DNA of 64,000 bases from Cephalotus follicularis (lineage: Eukaryota > Streptophyta > Magnoliopsida > Oxalidales > Cephalotaceae): contig BDDD01000567.1 of the NCBI GenBank assembly GCA_001972305.1, positions 186,001-250,000 on the forward strand, written 5' to 3'. How positions within the stretch are numbered: position 1 is the stretch's first letter; the number at the start of each line of letters is the position of its first letter. Under the pieces are notes generated by a model. It searched no databases. It saw only the letters and a list, made by a program, of their open reading frames with translations, and was not told where the DNA came from. The position numbers and the translations under genes are program-made. This document shows positions 10,793 to 24,852 of this stretch, one piece after another.

Positions 10793-13700
10793 TGGATAGT
10801 CAACGAAGAGGAACCGTAAGAAGAACTGAGGCCGGGCCGTTGACTAGATGTAGCCGTGCCAATAGAGATGCTGAAGAAGTAAATAGGGCCCAAGAAGCAG
10901 AATCTTCTACTCCTGCTCAAGAGAGACCCATAGGCTATCTGAGGAGGATGTATGACATGATGACCCAAATGAATGAATTATTGCAGTGACAAGCGACTAC
11001 AGTTGAGCAACCCTCAGCTGCAAGACTAGTTAGGCGAGCAGCAGAGGCACCAGAGCCACCCAGCCATAAGGCCAGCTAGATGTGCGGAAACAGCAAGGAG
11101 ATCAGTTGATCTGCCTACACTCAAGGAGGATCCCTTGCTTAGATTTTTGAAGTTAAATCCTCCAGCTTTTACAGGGGACTTTGATGTTGTCACAGCTGAA
11201 AGGTGGTTAATGCAGATTGAGAAAATCTTCAAAGTCTTGGGATGTTCAGACTCTGAGAAAGTCGTCTTCGTTACTTATATATATGTTACAGGGCGAAGCA
11301 GAACATTGGTGGAAAATGGTTGCTTCTTCCTGGGAAGAATCAAGGACACCAAGTTCATGGGACATGTTTAGAAAAGAGTTCAATGAGCAATATTATCCTG
11401 ATGCTAAAGTGGATAAGAGAGAAGCTGAATTTCTTGGCATATCCCAGGGTGGTATGACAGTGGCCCAGTATGAGGCCAAGTTTATGGAATTATCAAGGAT
11501 AGCTCCACATATGTTTAGCACTGAAGCAAGGAAAGCCAAGAACTTTCTCAGTGGGCTCAAACCTAATATCAGACAGAGGTTAGTGCCCTTAAGATTGAGA
11601 TCTTTTGTTGAACTGGCCAACAGGGCCAGCGATATTGAGCCGGTGGTAGAGGAGCTACGAAATTTGAGGCTTCAGGCAGGCAATAGAAGACCGGCTTCTC
11701 CAAGAAGAAGTTTTGGGAGCAGCATTAAATCCTAGAGGTCGGGGAATAGGAGCAGCCCGAGTCAAGGTGGGTCTCCACGTAGCATTTGTAGTCCATCCAG
11801 CCCTTCAAGGTTAGGAGGACAGTTTCGTGGTTCCCAACAAAGGAGACGAGGACGTGGCTCTCAACTGAGGCACCAAGAGAGGTTGTCACCTCAAGGAAGT
11901 CACTTTAAGCTTCCCAATGATAGTGGTCAGGTCTCTTTTAACCCTTGTGTGCATTGTCAGCGCACCAATCATGCTTCTGATGATTGTTTGTGGAAGACCG
12001 GCAGATGCATGGTTTGTGGAGCAATGGACCATTTGGCTGCGGAGTGCCCTCGTAATTGATATGGTTAAGGGAATCAACCAAGTTAGAGTTCAGCTCGATC
12101 TCAGGGAGGTTCCCAGTAGAGTTATGGTTATGGATCACAGTACCAAGGTCACCCCAGCACCAGCTCACATCCTTCAGGGCAAGGAGACTGTGTCAAGCAG
12201 CCAATGGGACCGGTACCTACCGTGCAGGGTAGAGTGTATGCTATGGATCAGAGTGCCGTAGTGAGATCAGCCTCAGTTATTGGAGGTATGATATCTATAT
12301 CGCAGCATATTGCACAGACCCTTATAGATCCGGGTTCCTCACATTCATATATTTCTATGCATTTCTTAAATTGTATTTAAGTGGAACCCGAGCCATTGTC
12401 TTTTGTTATGGAAGTTAGCACCCTAGTGGGAGAATCGATACATTGTGAATGGGTGTGCAAATCTTGTCCCATAGAGATTGCCGAACGTGTTTTGACGACG
12501 GATCTTATAGTATTGCCGATGGGTGAACTTGATGTAATCCTTGAAATGGATTGGTTGGCGGCACATTATGCGCATATGGATTGTTATTGAAAGGTTGTAA
12601 CCTTCAATATGCTAGGCCAGACACAGTTCTAGTTTGTTGGAACTTTAGAGAATCAACCAGTCCAGATGATTTCTGCTATTCAAGCTGACAGACTCATGAG
12701 GCAGGGTTGCAGTGGCTACCTGGCGTATGTGATAGGTGGAAGGAAATGGATACCTAAATTGGAGGATGTCCCGGTTATATGTGAATATCCGGATGTGTTT
12801 CCAGAAGAGTTGACATCCTTACTCGCTGACAGAGAAGTGGAGTTTGTTATAGACCTCCTGTCAGGGACAACACCTATATCGAGAACTCGTTATCATATGG
12901 CCCCTCTTGAATTGAAAGAGTTGAAATTAAAATTGCAGGAGCTACTCGATAAAGGTTTTATTCGACCAAGTGTTTCCTCGTGGGGAGCACCTGTATTGTT
13001 TGTTAAAAAGAAGGATGGATCGTTACGAATGTGTATTGATTATCGGTAACTCAACAAAGTTACTATCAAGAATAAATATCCGTTGCCGCATATTGATGAA
13101 TTGTTTGATCATCTAAGAGGATCGTTAGTGTTTTGTAAATTGGATTTGAGATCAGGGTGTCATCAGCTCAAAGTTACAGCTGAAGACATTCCGAAGACGC
13201 CTTCAGGTCATGATATGGACATTATGAATTTGTGGTAATGTCGTTTGGGGTAACAAATGCCTCTGCAGCATTCGTGAGTTTAATAAATCGAGTATTTAGT
13301 CCATATCTAAACCAATTCATTGTGGTATTTATTGATAATATTTTGCTGTGCTCCAAATCTATGGAGGAACATGGAGAACATTTACACTTGGCATTGAAAA
13401 TTTTGAGGGAGCATTGGTTGTACGCTAAGTTTAGCAAATGTGCATTTTGGTTATCAGATGTGGCTTTTCTTGGTCACGTGATTTCCATCACTGGTTTATC
13501 GATAGATCCAACAAAGATAGAAGCAATAAAGGACTGGAAACGGCCGACAAAGTGAAAGAAGTCCGAAGTTTCTTAGGCTTGGTAGGATATTATCGCCGTT
13601 TTGTCAAAGGATTCTCACAAATTGCCACTCCTCTAACCCGTTTGATGCAGAAACAGACAGTATTTCTATGGGATGATGAATGTGAATGAAACTTCCAAGA

Positions 13701-15185
13701 ATTGAACCATCGTTTGATTTCTGCATCGATTTTGGCCTTACCAGAAGGTAATGAAGGCTTTATTGTATATAGTGATGCATCAGGAAATGGATTAGGATGT
13801 GTTATGATACAGAATGGAAAAGTGATCGCATATACCTCAAGAAAATTGAAGCCTCATGAAGAGAATTACCCAACTCATGATCTAGAGTTAGCAGCGATAG
13901 TGTTTGCACTACGCAAATGGAGGCATTATCTTTCTGGTACAAAGTTTGATGTGTATACCAACCACAAGAGTTTGAAGCATTTATTCTCCCAGAAAGAATT
14001 GAACATGAGGCAACGAAGATGAATTGAATTGCTAAATGATTATATTTGTGAAATACAGTACCATCCAGGCAAAGCTAATGTGGTTGCAGACGCTTTGAGT
14101 CATCGATTAGCTTGCCTAACTATATCTCAGATTCAGGCACGTCCATGGTTATTGGACAAAATTAGGGAGGCCTAAGGTACATATGGAACCTTGCTTAAGA
14201 TGGCATTGAATGGTCAAGATGGATTGAAACCTGAATTCTCAATTCGTGGTGATGGATTGATTAGATATCAAGGCATAATCTGTGTTCCCAACAACAAGGT
14301 ATTGAAGGATGAGCTATTGTCACAGGCCTATCGATCCAGTTTCTCGATACATCCGGGGAGTACCAAGATTTACTGAAACTTAAAGCTCAACTACTGGTGG
14401 AATAACATGAAAATGGAGATAGCAGAATTTGTAGTTTCCTGCCTAACATGAAAACAGATCAAGACAGCACATCAGAGACAATTTGGATTACTTCAACCGT
14501 TGCTTGTGGCACAATGGAAATGGGAACACATCACCATGGATTTTGTAACGGGATTGCTCAGAACAAGGACTAACCGTGACGCCATATGGATGATTGTCGA
14601 TTGCTTTACCAAATCTACTCACTTCCTAGCGATCAAAACAACTTATTCTCTTGAACGGTTAGCAACCTTGTATATTGCAGAGATTGTCAGGCTCCATGGA
14701 GTACCAATCAGCGTGGTGTCCGACAGGGACCCCTGATTTACATCATGGTTCTGGAAGAAATTACAGACCGCATTTTGTACCTAATTGAGTTTTAGCACAG
14801 ATTTTCATCCCCAGACTGATGGACAATCTAAGAGGACTATTCAGACTCTGGAAGACATGCTACGAGCATGCGTTATGGATTAGAGTGGCAATTGGGATGA
14901 GCACCTGCCGTTGATAGAATTCTCGTACAATAATAGTTATAATGCCAGTATTAGAATGGAACCCTTCAAGGCTCTATATGGTAAAAAATGTAGGACCCCA
15001 ATATGTTGGTTTGAAGTTGGTGAACAAAGTCTATTGGGCCCAAAACTAGTGCAAGAGACCACGGAGAAGGCTAAGATCATGAGAGAGAGGCTTCTAAAAG
15101 CCCAAAGCAGACAGAAGAGTTATACATATCAACGCAGGCGAGAGTTGGAGTTTTCCGTAGGAGATCATGTTTTTCTCAATGTTTC
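10793..15185 (+). mobile_element. Element A coding region (gag-pol fossil)
   Basis: Gag lies at about 10793-12060 and ends in two CCHC zinc knuckles (about 11945-12055). The protease motif DPGSSHSYIS is near 12330. Reverse transcriptase spans about 12760-13690, with the palm-entry block [23 protein letters not shown] and the FID active-site strand near 13330. RNase H is about 13700-14110. Integrase starts at about 14330 (HPGSTK zinc-binding part) and its catalytic core includes DFVTG and VSDRDP blocks. The order protease-RT-RH-integrase is that of Ty3/gypsy. The region is a fossil with many interruptions and cannot encode the polyprotein. Confidence 0.85.
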
Positions 15186-17374
15186 TGTAAGAATAAAAAT
15201 GAGTTTATAGTCATTTTAGGTGTTAAGTACATAGGATGTATAACTTTAATATTCATTAAAGTGGCTCTAAAACATAAACATCCCATAAACGAATACAAAC
15301 AACCTAGGATCGCTAATCAACAACCCAGATAAACAATATAACCATACATACAAGAATAGAGTTTATACCGAGCAACCAACTCCTTCCTTCAAGTATCCGT
15401 TCTGAGACATCAAGCTTTCACTCAGGAACGAACAGCAGCGGAATAACCAGTGTAAAACAATTCCTATAACACTAATCCTAGTCTAGGATTAATACAGAGA
15501 ATGTAGAGCTTAATCAAGCTATACACCACCTATAGTAAACAAGATGTGGTGTGTTTCTGTATTGTTTTCTCTTTTCTCTCTTTGTTCTACACTAAGAACA
15601 AAACAACACAATGCAACTCTTTGCATAAACACGTCCAGATTCAAGAGTTATCTCAAAATGACGTTCTCCCTCTCTTTTATGCTCTACAGCATTCTAAAGT
15701 CATGATCCACTATAAGTGGATCACCATCATGTCTGCATTAAGAAAAAATGCGTTAATGGGATTTGTATTCCTTGAATACATTTCCCTTCCATTCAAGTCA
15801 CCATGACTAATGGTAGTTTCCATCTCTTGCTTGCATGACATACGAGATGTCCATTAAGAGAAGATATGTTGCCTTCCATACATAGAAGACTCATGCGTCT
15901 TTCTTCATGCAAATGTGATTCCAAATCACATAGTCATGCAACCAATGTTATGATCCACCAATTGTGGATCATCATAAAGCTGGCCATAATGGAAATGAGT
16001 TAACAGGATTTCATTCCTTGAATAGAAATCCCTTTCCATTCATGTCACCATGACAAAAATGGATGTTTTCATTTTCACACGTAATTTCCACTTGCTGTTA
16101 ACTGCCATATTGGTTATCTGATAACCATGTTATGTTACACATGGCAGTCAATGATAATAGACAAATTATCATGCAACCAGCCAATAAGGAAAAGCGTGTT
16201 CTCCATGCAGCCAACCAATGAGAAGAGAGAATGAGAGATAAGAGATTAAAATAATAATCCAATTATTATTTAATACCAAAATCATATTACTATATTATGT
16301 CAACTAACCAGTCACATAACATCACTAATACACCACAATATAACATGTGCCATCACAAGTTATATAACAATACGATATATGTATCTGATACATATACTCG
16401 TGAGGCGGGACCCGAAAGTTCAAAATTAATCGGTAATGATGGTGTGTTACTAAGATGCCTTGCTCTTAATTAAACTTACCATAAATAGTCCTTGACTACT
16501 TTTAAGACCCTGAACCTATGACTATCATATTCCAGGTCTGTAAATTAATCCCCCGATTAATTTCCACAATTAAGTCCGTTTCTGATACATCCGATAATTT
16601 ATCCTGATGACAGTTACCGTGTACTATAATCCCTCATCATCCTCGGCTCCGATCACGGCCTAGGGCAAGGATACGTGTCAACCTTGGATATGACGATTCC
16701 TTGTTACGCACTCACTTACATTCACATAAACCCTGCAAGACCCAAAAGCTGCATGTTTGCCAATCCCGCGAAAGAACTGGGTAGGGCAGAAATCAATGTC
16801 AGACAGTCTCTATGCAATGCACAGTAGCCGCTTAGGTCTAGGGATCAGACAAGTCCATTCAGAACTTGCTCGACTCGTAGAGTCTATACACTACTGTCCC
16901 AGATGGAAATCTCTACTGACACGGGATATATGACCATCAAAGTAGAATTCCCATGGTGGGTCATGTTCAGTGTACATGCTCCCAGCACACACCCCGTATT
17001 AGCTTTAGGGTTCAAACCCAAGTGGCAATGATATACTCCACCCTCCCATTCGCGAGAGCAAGCACAATACAACAAGTCTGTCTGGTTCACAAATGCCCAA
17101 AGTAAGTGAACCTATGACTTGGAACAGTTTAGTCATAGGGAATAAGGAAGTCACTCTCATTGCCCTAGGCTCGACAACCAACCCTTTGATGTGACAGGGC
17201 ACCATATATGTAAGCAGTTTCACGCTTAGATTATGTGATAAAACATATACGATTATGCCAATAATTAAATATCATTTACACAGTGTAACATGCATAGAAC
17301 AATACTATATTTTTTAGCAGAGTATAAGTACATCCAGCCACCTAGTGGCTTGACGGGTCACACTCTCTCTAACA
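15186..17374 (-). repeat. 3' LTR of copia element B
   Basis: A 2.19-kb LTR that pairs with 22022-26648. It holds two copies of a module starting ATGATCCAC..GTGGATCA (15702 and 15950), a short hairpin followed by about 130 bases including AATGGAAA and TTTCCATTC runs. It lacks a stretch of about 150 bases present in the right LTR near 25816-25965. Confidence 0.85.
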
Positions 17375-17399
17375 ATCTCCCACTTGGCCCTTCAAGCCA

Positions 17400-20065
17400 C
17401 GAAGCCCTATAGTTCAAGCCCATCATACTACTATGCCGCTCGACTACCAAGAGCTTTAGTTAGTGGGTCTGTTAAATTTGCCTCTGAGGCAACCGTCTCC
17501 AATAATATGTCTCATCTGGCAATGATCCCACGGATCAAGTGATAACGCCGCTGGATATGTTTGGACCTTTGGTGAGACCTGGGCTCCATGGCTTGTGCAA
17601 CAGCCCCATTATTGTCTCAGTAGAGAACTACAAGACGACTAATGGTATGAACCACTCCAAGTTCAGCTATGAACTTAGCATCCAAACACCATCTATTGCA
17701 GCATCTAAGGCTGCTATATACTCTGATTGATCTCCTCTACGTAGGAGTGTCTAATAGAGATCTAATATCATGCTGGAATCTAATTCCAGATGCACCACTT
17801 GAGGTACCGGCCTCTTATTCCTTTCCATTATGTGGTGTTTCTCCCGATGGTAACTCCTCGAGTTCCACTTTGCTCCCACTGCTTCTTGCGAGTAGGCATT
17901 CCTTCTCCAAAAAAACTGCAGTATGCGAAACAAACACCTTTTGTTCGCTGTGACGGTAGAAATAATATCTCATAGTTTCCTTGGGATACCTCACAAACCG
18001 GCACTGATCTGATCGTGCCTCCAGCTTACTAGGTTTCAACCTTCTAAAGTAAGCTGGACAGCCCCAAACCTGCAAATAGTTTAGGCTGGGATTCCTCCCT
18101 ATCCATACTTAGTATGGAGTGGAGGGAACGGATTTCGAAGGAATCCGGTTAAGGACATATGCAACTATTTCCAGTGCATGATCCCAAAAGGAGGTAGAGA
18201 GATCTGCAAAAGACATCATGGACCAGACCATGTTCATCAAAGTCCGATTCCTCCGTTCGGACACACCCTTATCATATGGTGTTCCTGGAGGTGTCCACTG
18301 TGAGAGAATGCCATTATCTCTAAGATAATCCTGGAATTTAGCAGACAGGTACTCGCCCCCTCGATCTGATCGAAGTGTTTTAATGGGCTTAACTGTTTGC
18401 TCTTCTACTTCATTTCTAAATTCCTTGAACCTCTCAAAGGAGTATGATTTGTATCTCATCAGAAACACATACCCATACCGTGACAAATCATCGGTATAAG
18501 TAATGAAGTAAAGGTATCCTCCTCACGCATTGACCGAGATATGTCCACAGACATTGGTGTGGATTAAACCCAGTAAATCCACCGCCCTCTCTCCTTGACC
18601 GGAGAAGGGAGATTTGGTCATTTTTTCAAGCAGGCAAGATTCATATGTTGGAAAGGACTCTAAGTCCTAGATGTCGAAAAGACCATCCTTAACCAATTTT
18701 GACATCCTTGCCTCACTAGGATGACCCAATCTGCAATGCCAAGTATAGGATTCATTATTCTCTATTTTTCTTTTAGTTCTTTGCTCGATTGACAATGCCA
18801 ATTTGTGATCAGTATTTAAGACATAAATCCCATTATCAATGTGGCCCTCACATATGATATTTTTGTCACAAGACAAAAGAGAACAACCATAAACATTAAA
18901 ACTAAGCTTCAAGCTCAATTTATAAAGGTACGAAACACAAACAATGTTCCATATTAAGTTCTCAACAACATAGCAGGGATTCAAACTGATTACAAAAAAC
19001 ATTTAGGCAAATGCAAATCAAAAACACCTACAACTCTAGTAATGATCCTTGATCCATCACCCAGTCGTAGGTCCACTGCTTCTACAGCTCTAAGCTGCCT
19101 TGCGCTTCTTAGACCCTGCCAAGAATTTCAAATATTAGTACCACAACCAGTGTCTAACACCCAAGTAGAACTAATATTAGAAGCTACATGATTCTCAATC
19201 ATGTACCTGAACTAGAGGTACCAGCAGTGGAAGCAAGAAATTCCTTGCAGTCCTTTTTCCAATGTCCTTGTTTCCCACAATGGAAACAAGCTTTTTCCTC
19301 CATAAGCTGTTAGAGCTTATCCATGATTATTCCCCCAGCCACTCCAAGTGGCTTTTCCTCCTTTATGTTTTTCTTCTTCTTCTTGTCCTTGCCATTCATT
19401 TTAGACCCACGAACTTACTGAGCAGTCTTTGAAGAAGGAAGAAACATCACGATAGATTTTGACTTACCAATGTCAAGATCCGCCTCTGCAGTTCTGAGCA
19501 TAGCCACCAGCTCAGGAAAAGAAAAATCCACCTTATTCATGTGGAAGTTCGATATAAACTGCGAAAATGACTGAGTGAGGGATGAAAAAATGAGATCTAT
19601 GTAGAAATTATGATCCATAGTCAAATCTAATTGAGCCAACTGCTCAATTAGATCTATCATCTTCAGTCCATGCTCATCGATCGAAGTACCCTCTACCATC
19701 TTTGTACCGAAGAGCTGATGGGAGAGGTTGAACCTAGTAGTCCTAGACCACGCGCCATACAACTCCCTTAGACTGAGAAGTATAGCACCAAGGATCTCCA
19801 TATGCTCGTGCTGTCGCTGTAGCTCCGGCACCATGCCAGCTATAGCGAGGCACCAAGCTTGCTCGTCATCATCAAGCCACTTAGCAACAGTGGCCTGAGT
19901 TTCCAAAGATGGATCGTCACCAAGTATCGGGGGTGATTCCGTCATCACATGAGATAATTTCATTGATGTCAAAACCAAGCGCAAATTGCGCTGCCAGTCA
20001 AGGAAATTAGGTCCATCCAGTTTATTAGTCTCTAAGACTCTTGCAATTATGGCACTGACAGACAT
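17400..20065 (-). mobile_element. Copia B coding remnants: gag, integrase, RNase H tail
   Basis: Gag starts at 20065 (LDGPNFLDWQRNLRLVL, a classic copia gag opening with LSHVM) and runs to about 19415. A zinc knuckle (CGKQGHWKKDC) follows near 19200-19290. The GAG-pre-integrase motif HCRLGHPSEARMSKL is near 18700-18750. The integrase core shows RSDRGGEY (about 18350) and GVSERRNRTL (about 18260). Near 17600-17720 are RNase H-type blocks. Gene order is that of Ty1/copia, with integrase before RNase H. It is a fossil with many interruptions. Confidence 0.85.
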
Positions 20066-22021
20066 TTTTAGTATATATAACCTATAGGAAACATTTAGAG
20101 GTTATTAGCAAATATTCCATTTTTCCATTTTCCATGTTACTACCATAACACTTGGTCTTTAGTGCTTATGGTTCTTCCCACTATTCTAATCATATCCCAC
20201 ACCTCCATGTGGAATTTGGGAGATCTAATCTCCTAGTGGGGATTGGAATCTATCTCAACATATTATGGCCTCAGCTTTAGCATCACAAACCATAACACCC
20301 AAGATAGGTAGGCTCATCTGCCAATTTACACAGCTCAGAATCTAATCCCACACGCCCGTGTAAGATCCAATCATAGATTCGGCATACGAGCTCAATATGA
20401 TCTTAGCTTTAGCATGACAAACCATTAGAGCCAATATAAGTCTACACTCATAGCCCTCAAAGTAATACATATGTTTTGCACTCACACGTTTATGTGTCCA
20501 AGTGCAAAACATTGTGATTTCCTTGCAGTATCTAATACTGACGTTGACATGACACCAAACAGATCGCAGACCTTAGCTTTAGCTAACAAACCCACAATCT
20601 GCCAATGCCACTCAACGAGAACTATGGAAGGCCACGTCGGATCACTCTTAGTGTCCCTGGCGTTAAGACTTATTATTTCATCCTTTGGAGGGATTTTAGG
20701 TCTCACATTTTTAATTAAGCCGATCCATTAATTAATTCATTGGTTATTGTAGCCAAATCCAATTAATTACGGCTTACATACAATGACGTAATTGGACAAA
20801 TTGTCCAACACATGCATCCAAAGTACAACATAAAACATGGTTAGGCTAGGGACAATCCTATAGTGATTCACATGAGACAATGTGATCACTGAGTCTCCTA
20901 GGTGAACTATTTAATTATACTTTATTACAAATAATACCATGCATCCATGGTCTTCATCTTGGTCTTGAAACTTTCTTGATCTTCCTCTCCATCGATTCTC
21001 CTCCTTATTGCTTACAAAGCTTTTAATAAAATTACAATTAAATTTTAAAGAAAAGAATCTATCCCAGAGAGGAATCAAAAAGAAATTAAGGTGCTCGCAG
21101 GTCACCAAATTACAAACCCAATAAAAATAATAAAGCAAATTTAAACATCCACGAAAGAAACGAAAACTAGGTCATGTCCCATGTCCCATAGCCTACCAAC
21201 ATGCATATCATATCCAAAATTATATATAATATAAAATTGAATGAAAACTTAACAATTTTAATTTTCGATGGCTAATTGAATAAAGTGTGGCAGAATATGG
21301 TAAAACTCTCACTGAATTAATCAAAATCCAGCATCACAGGGATTACAAACCATATTAATCCAAAGACATGATCCACCAATTATGGATCATCATTATGCCG
21401 GGAATAATGAAAACGTGTTAACAAAATTTTAATTTCTAAAATCAAATCCTGTTTCCTTTCTTGTCACCATGACAAAAATGGATGTTTCCATTTCCTGTTT
21501 GCATAATTTATTTATCCAATGATGTGATCCACCAAATGTGGATCACCATTAAGCCAGCCAAAATGGAAAACATGTTAATGGGATTTCATTTCATGAATAG
21601 AAATCCCGTTTTCCATCTTTGGCGCCATATCCATTTATAATAGGCATGACTTATGGATTTTCCATTTTGTTATTGCATTTTCCCGTCGAAAGCGTCGATA
21701 CCTTATCCTATGCGTCGGCGGTTACCAGCTAAGCGTCGATGCTTAGCGTAACCAGCTGCGCTTTAGACAAAGCGTCATTGCCCAAACCACTAAGCTTTGA
21801 CGCTCAATGCAAAGCGCCAACGCTCTTCACATAAGCGCCAACGCTCAAGGTTTTCTTTCAGCGCTTATGCCTAACCTTTAACGCTTAATGTGTAACTGTC
21901 GACGGTTTATGAGAAACCGTCTACGGTTATTCAATATCAGCCACACATTTTAATCCAAAACAACCATAAAAAACCAAAAACAATGTTTAACTGGTGTTCA
22001 TTAGTACTCTCTGATACCAAT
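20066..22021 (-). other. Long untranslated leader of copia B
   Basis: About 2 kb between the gag start and the 5' LTR. It has no credible coding frame. It carries two further copies of the GATCCAC..GTGGATCA hairpin module (21369 and 21523) also found in the LTRs, and a cluster of AAGCGTCGACGCTT-like motifs (21682-21930). Confidence 0.6.
21682..21930. repeat. Motif cluster AAGCGTCGACGCTT in the leader of B
   Basis: About twelve degenerate units: AAGCGTCGATACC, TGCGTCGGCGG, TAAGCGTCGATGCTTA, AAAGCGTCATTGCC, AAGCGCCAACGCT (twice), and the pair ACTGTCGACGGTTT / AAACCGTCTACGGTT. Several are close to self-complementary around TCGA. Confidence 0.7.
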
Positions 22022-22570
22022 TGTAAGAATAAAAACGAGTTTATAGTCATTTTAGGCGTTAAGTACATAGGATGTATAACTTTAATTTTCACTAAAGTAG
22101 CTCTAAAACATAAACGTCCCATAAACTAACTCCATAAACGAATACAAACAACCTAGGATCGCTAATCAATATCCCAGATAAACAATATAACCATACATAG
22201 AAGAACAGAGTTTATACCGAGCAACCGGCTCCTTCCTTCAAGTTTTCATTCTGAGACTTCAAGCTTTCACTCAGGAACAAACAGCAGCGGAATAACCAGT
22301 GTAAAACAATTCCTATAACACTAATCCTAGTCTAGGATTAATACAGGGAATGTAGAGCTTAATCAAGCTATACACCACCTATAGTAATCAAGATATGGTG
22401 TGTTTCGGTATTGTTTTCTCTTTTCTCTCTTTGTTCTACACTAAGAACAAAATAGCACAATGCAATTCTTTGCATAAAAACGTCCACACTCAAGAGTCAT
22501 CTCAAAATGACGTTCTCCCCTCTCTTTTATGCTCTACAGCATTCCAAAGTCATGATCCACTATAAGTGGA

Positions 22571-24852
22571 TGTCACACCCCGCTTGCATTAACAACATAC
22601 AACATGGCAAATTAACAGATATCCAGCTTATACAGAGAACGATAAAATTTAAAACTTTTAAACAGACATCAAACTTGCGGAAGCATTTATATATAAGCTG
22701 AAAGCAAACGGAACCATGCGTCCCACACCACATGATTCCCACAACATCCACGGTCAAACATAGTTAAAAAAAAGCCCACAAGCGGAGCATGATCCAAAAG
22801 TCGATACAAAACCACGTTAAACATTAGTACATAAACCAAAGTACAACATGTTTACACAATGCTTTACAAAACACCTAAAGCATAAAACTCCGTCACTTCA
22901 CTGTCCGATACAGCCATGCCCGGCGATATCCAAAACGCAGCATCAATCTGCAATAGTAGGGGGGTTAGCCTTTGTCCTCACTCGGCCAAAGTCATAAAAG
23001 CAACATAAGATCAACAAAACCAAAGCATGGACGCAACATGATGCAGTACATACTATATCTCGATGCATATATATATATATGCATATGCCAAACCACGATG
23101 TCACAGTAATCACAATGTCACAATGTCACAATTCACGGTCTCAAACAAGTCCAAAGGACTACACAATACACGGTTCACGATGGGTACGAAGAGCGTTGCC
23201 AACTCCTGGCCCCAACGTCGTACATCCCGTCATCGGCCCCGACTCCGGACGGCACAAAGCAGGTCACAATGCAATGAGTCACCCTGCCATCTCCTGGCCC
23301 CTGAGTCGACCCGGCCACTAGTCATCGCTGGCATCTCCGCCACGCAACTACTACGGCCACAATCAAAATCACAATCAGCAGTCACAATCACAGTCATCTC
23401 AATCACAATCACAGTCATCTCGATGCTCAAAACAGTTTTCCAAGTAGTTTATAAAACAAAATACCTGAAAACAAACTCATTTTCACGATGCCACGGTTCT
23501 CGGTTCTCAATATCACAAAACTCAGTTCACGGTGTTTTTGGAAGTCATTTTCACGGTTCAAAAGTATATATTTTGTCAAAACATATATTTTCGTGTAAAG
23601 TAATGATTTTCATTAAACTACATGCACTTCCAGAAAGATGGTATAACAGTTGAAACTCAATAATTACAATGCTCAAAACAGTTTATAAAGCTTCACGAAG
23701 CAAAACATCACAATACACGATGCATACATATGTTCACGGGGCAAAATAGGCCCTAACAGTCGGCTGCCTCCCACTGGCAGTCAGTTGTTCCCCTCAAAGT
23801 AGCCGGCTGCCCTACCCAAGTAGTCGGCTACACAACCAGACAATCGGCTGTCTATCTAGATAGTCGGCTGCCCACACTTGACAGTCGGCTGGCCCTCAGG
23901 ACAGTCGGCTGTCCATACCCCCACAGTCGGCTGCTGACCTATAGCAGTCGACTACACAAACTCTGCAGACATTTTCCTGGAGATGAACATGGGCAGTCGA
24001 CTGGCCTCCCAAGAATAGTCGACTGGACCCATAGGCAGTCGACTGCCCAACGCGGGCAGTCGGCTGGATTCTGCAGCAGATGTTAAAACCAGCGGCTAAA
24101 ACCAGCCACAACACACACCCAACATAACCCAAAACATCACATTTATGCACACACACGTTCCAGGCTCACAATATAACGTAAACATGCATTTCATTTCATG
24201 AAAACATTAACAATTGAAATTAAGTTACAAAAATGACTTTCCCCCTACCTTAGAACTCCAAGTTAGGAGCTGCAATCCACCTCTTTAAGTCCAAATCCGA
24301 GGCTTTTGCACTCCCTAACACGTTCAGCAACCTCCAACAGGTCCGATCCTCCACTGTCAAACCTCCAAGCTTCCACGGTTCAATACACAAGCTCCGTATC
24401 CTCAACACACACACACACTTTCACTCTCAAACTCACAAACACTCTTGAAAAATAGAGAAAAGATGGAGATTGAGGAGAGAAAAGCTGTGTTTTTATGGAG
24501 AAGGCTCGGCCCCTCCTCTGCCATCTGCCCATAAAAACCAAAACATCACACTTTTGTCACTTAAAGGCTGACAGCACGTGGGCTGTCTGGCGCATGGCAG
24601 TCGGCTGTTTCTGCCGACACTCCCACCAGTCGGTTGCTTCCTCACAGCAGTTGGCTGCCACGCCTCAGCAAGGGATCCAGTCGGCTGCATCCCTGTGGCA
24701 GTCGGCTGCCCCCTGCACAACAACACACCAACTCACTTTCTTGCAACATTTCAACACACAAAAGAGGGGAAAACACGGTTCTCATTAACACAAGGTGTAA
24801 AATTACATTGGAAAAGCAATATTACACATTAATGAAAACCCTGGGCGTTACA
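22571..24852 (-). mobile_element. Solo LTR 'N', Ty3/gypsy type, 2.3 kb, inside LTR of B
   Basis: Starts TGTCACACCCCGC, ends GGGCGTTACA, and is flanked by GTGGA on both sides (22566-22570 and 24853-24857). Read on the minus strand it begins TGTAACGCCCAGGGTTTTCAT and ends GCGGGGTGTGACA. It is related to the LTR of element J: both contain GCCGAGTGAGGACAAAGGCT and a GCCAGCGATGACTAGTGGC block. There is no primer site or coding sequence. It is the innermost layer of A > B > N and so younger than both hosts. Confidence 0.9.
23757..24712. repeat. CAGTCGGCTG / CAGTCGACTG motif clusters in solo LTR N
   Basis: About fourteen copies lie at 23757-24072, spaced roughly 15-35 bases apart, and about five more at 24598-24712. 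The CAGTCGACTG form (near 24000, 24040) is a perfect palindrome; the TCGGCTG form breaks it at one base. The spacers between copies are not conserved, so this is an array of a short word rather than an ordinary tandem repeat. Confidence 0.8.

Noticed and set aside
23757-24072. Regularly spaced short repeats resembling a CRISPR array
   Set aside because: The unit is only about 10 bases, spacing is irregular, the unit varies, and the setting is a plant LTR. There are no cas genes and no CRISPR-type repeat length.
22571-24852. Possible DNA transposon with TGTCACACCC...GGGCGTTACA inverted ends
   Set aside because: The 5-bp target duplication, the TG...CA ends and sequence shared with the LTR of element J fit a solo LTR better.
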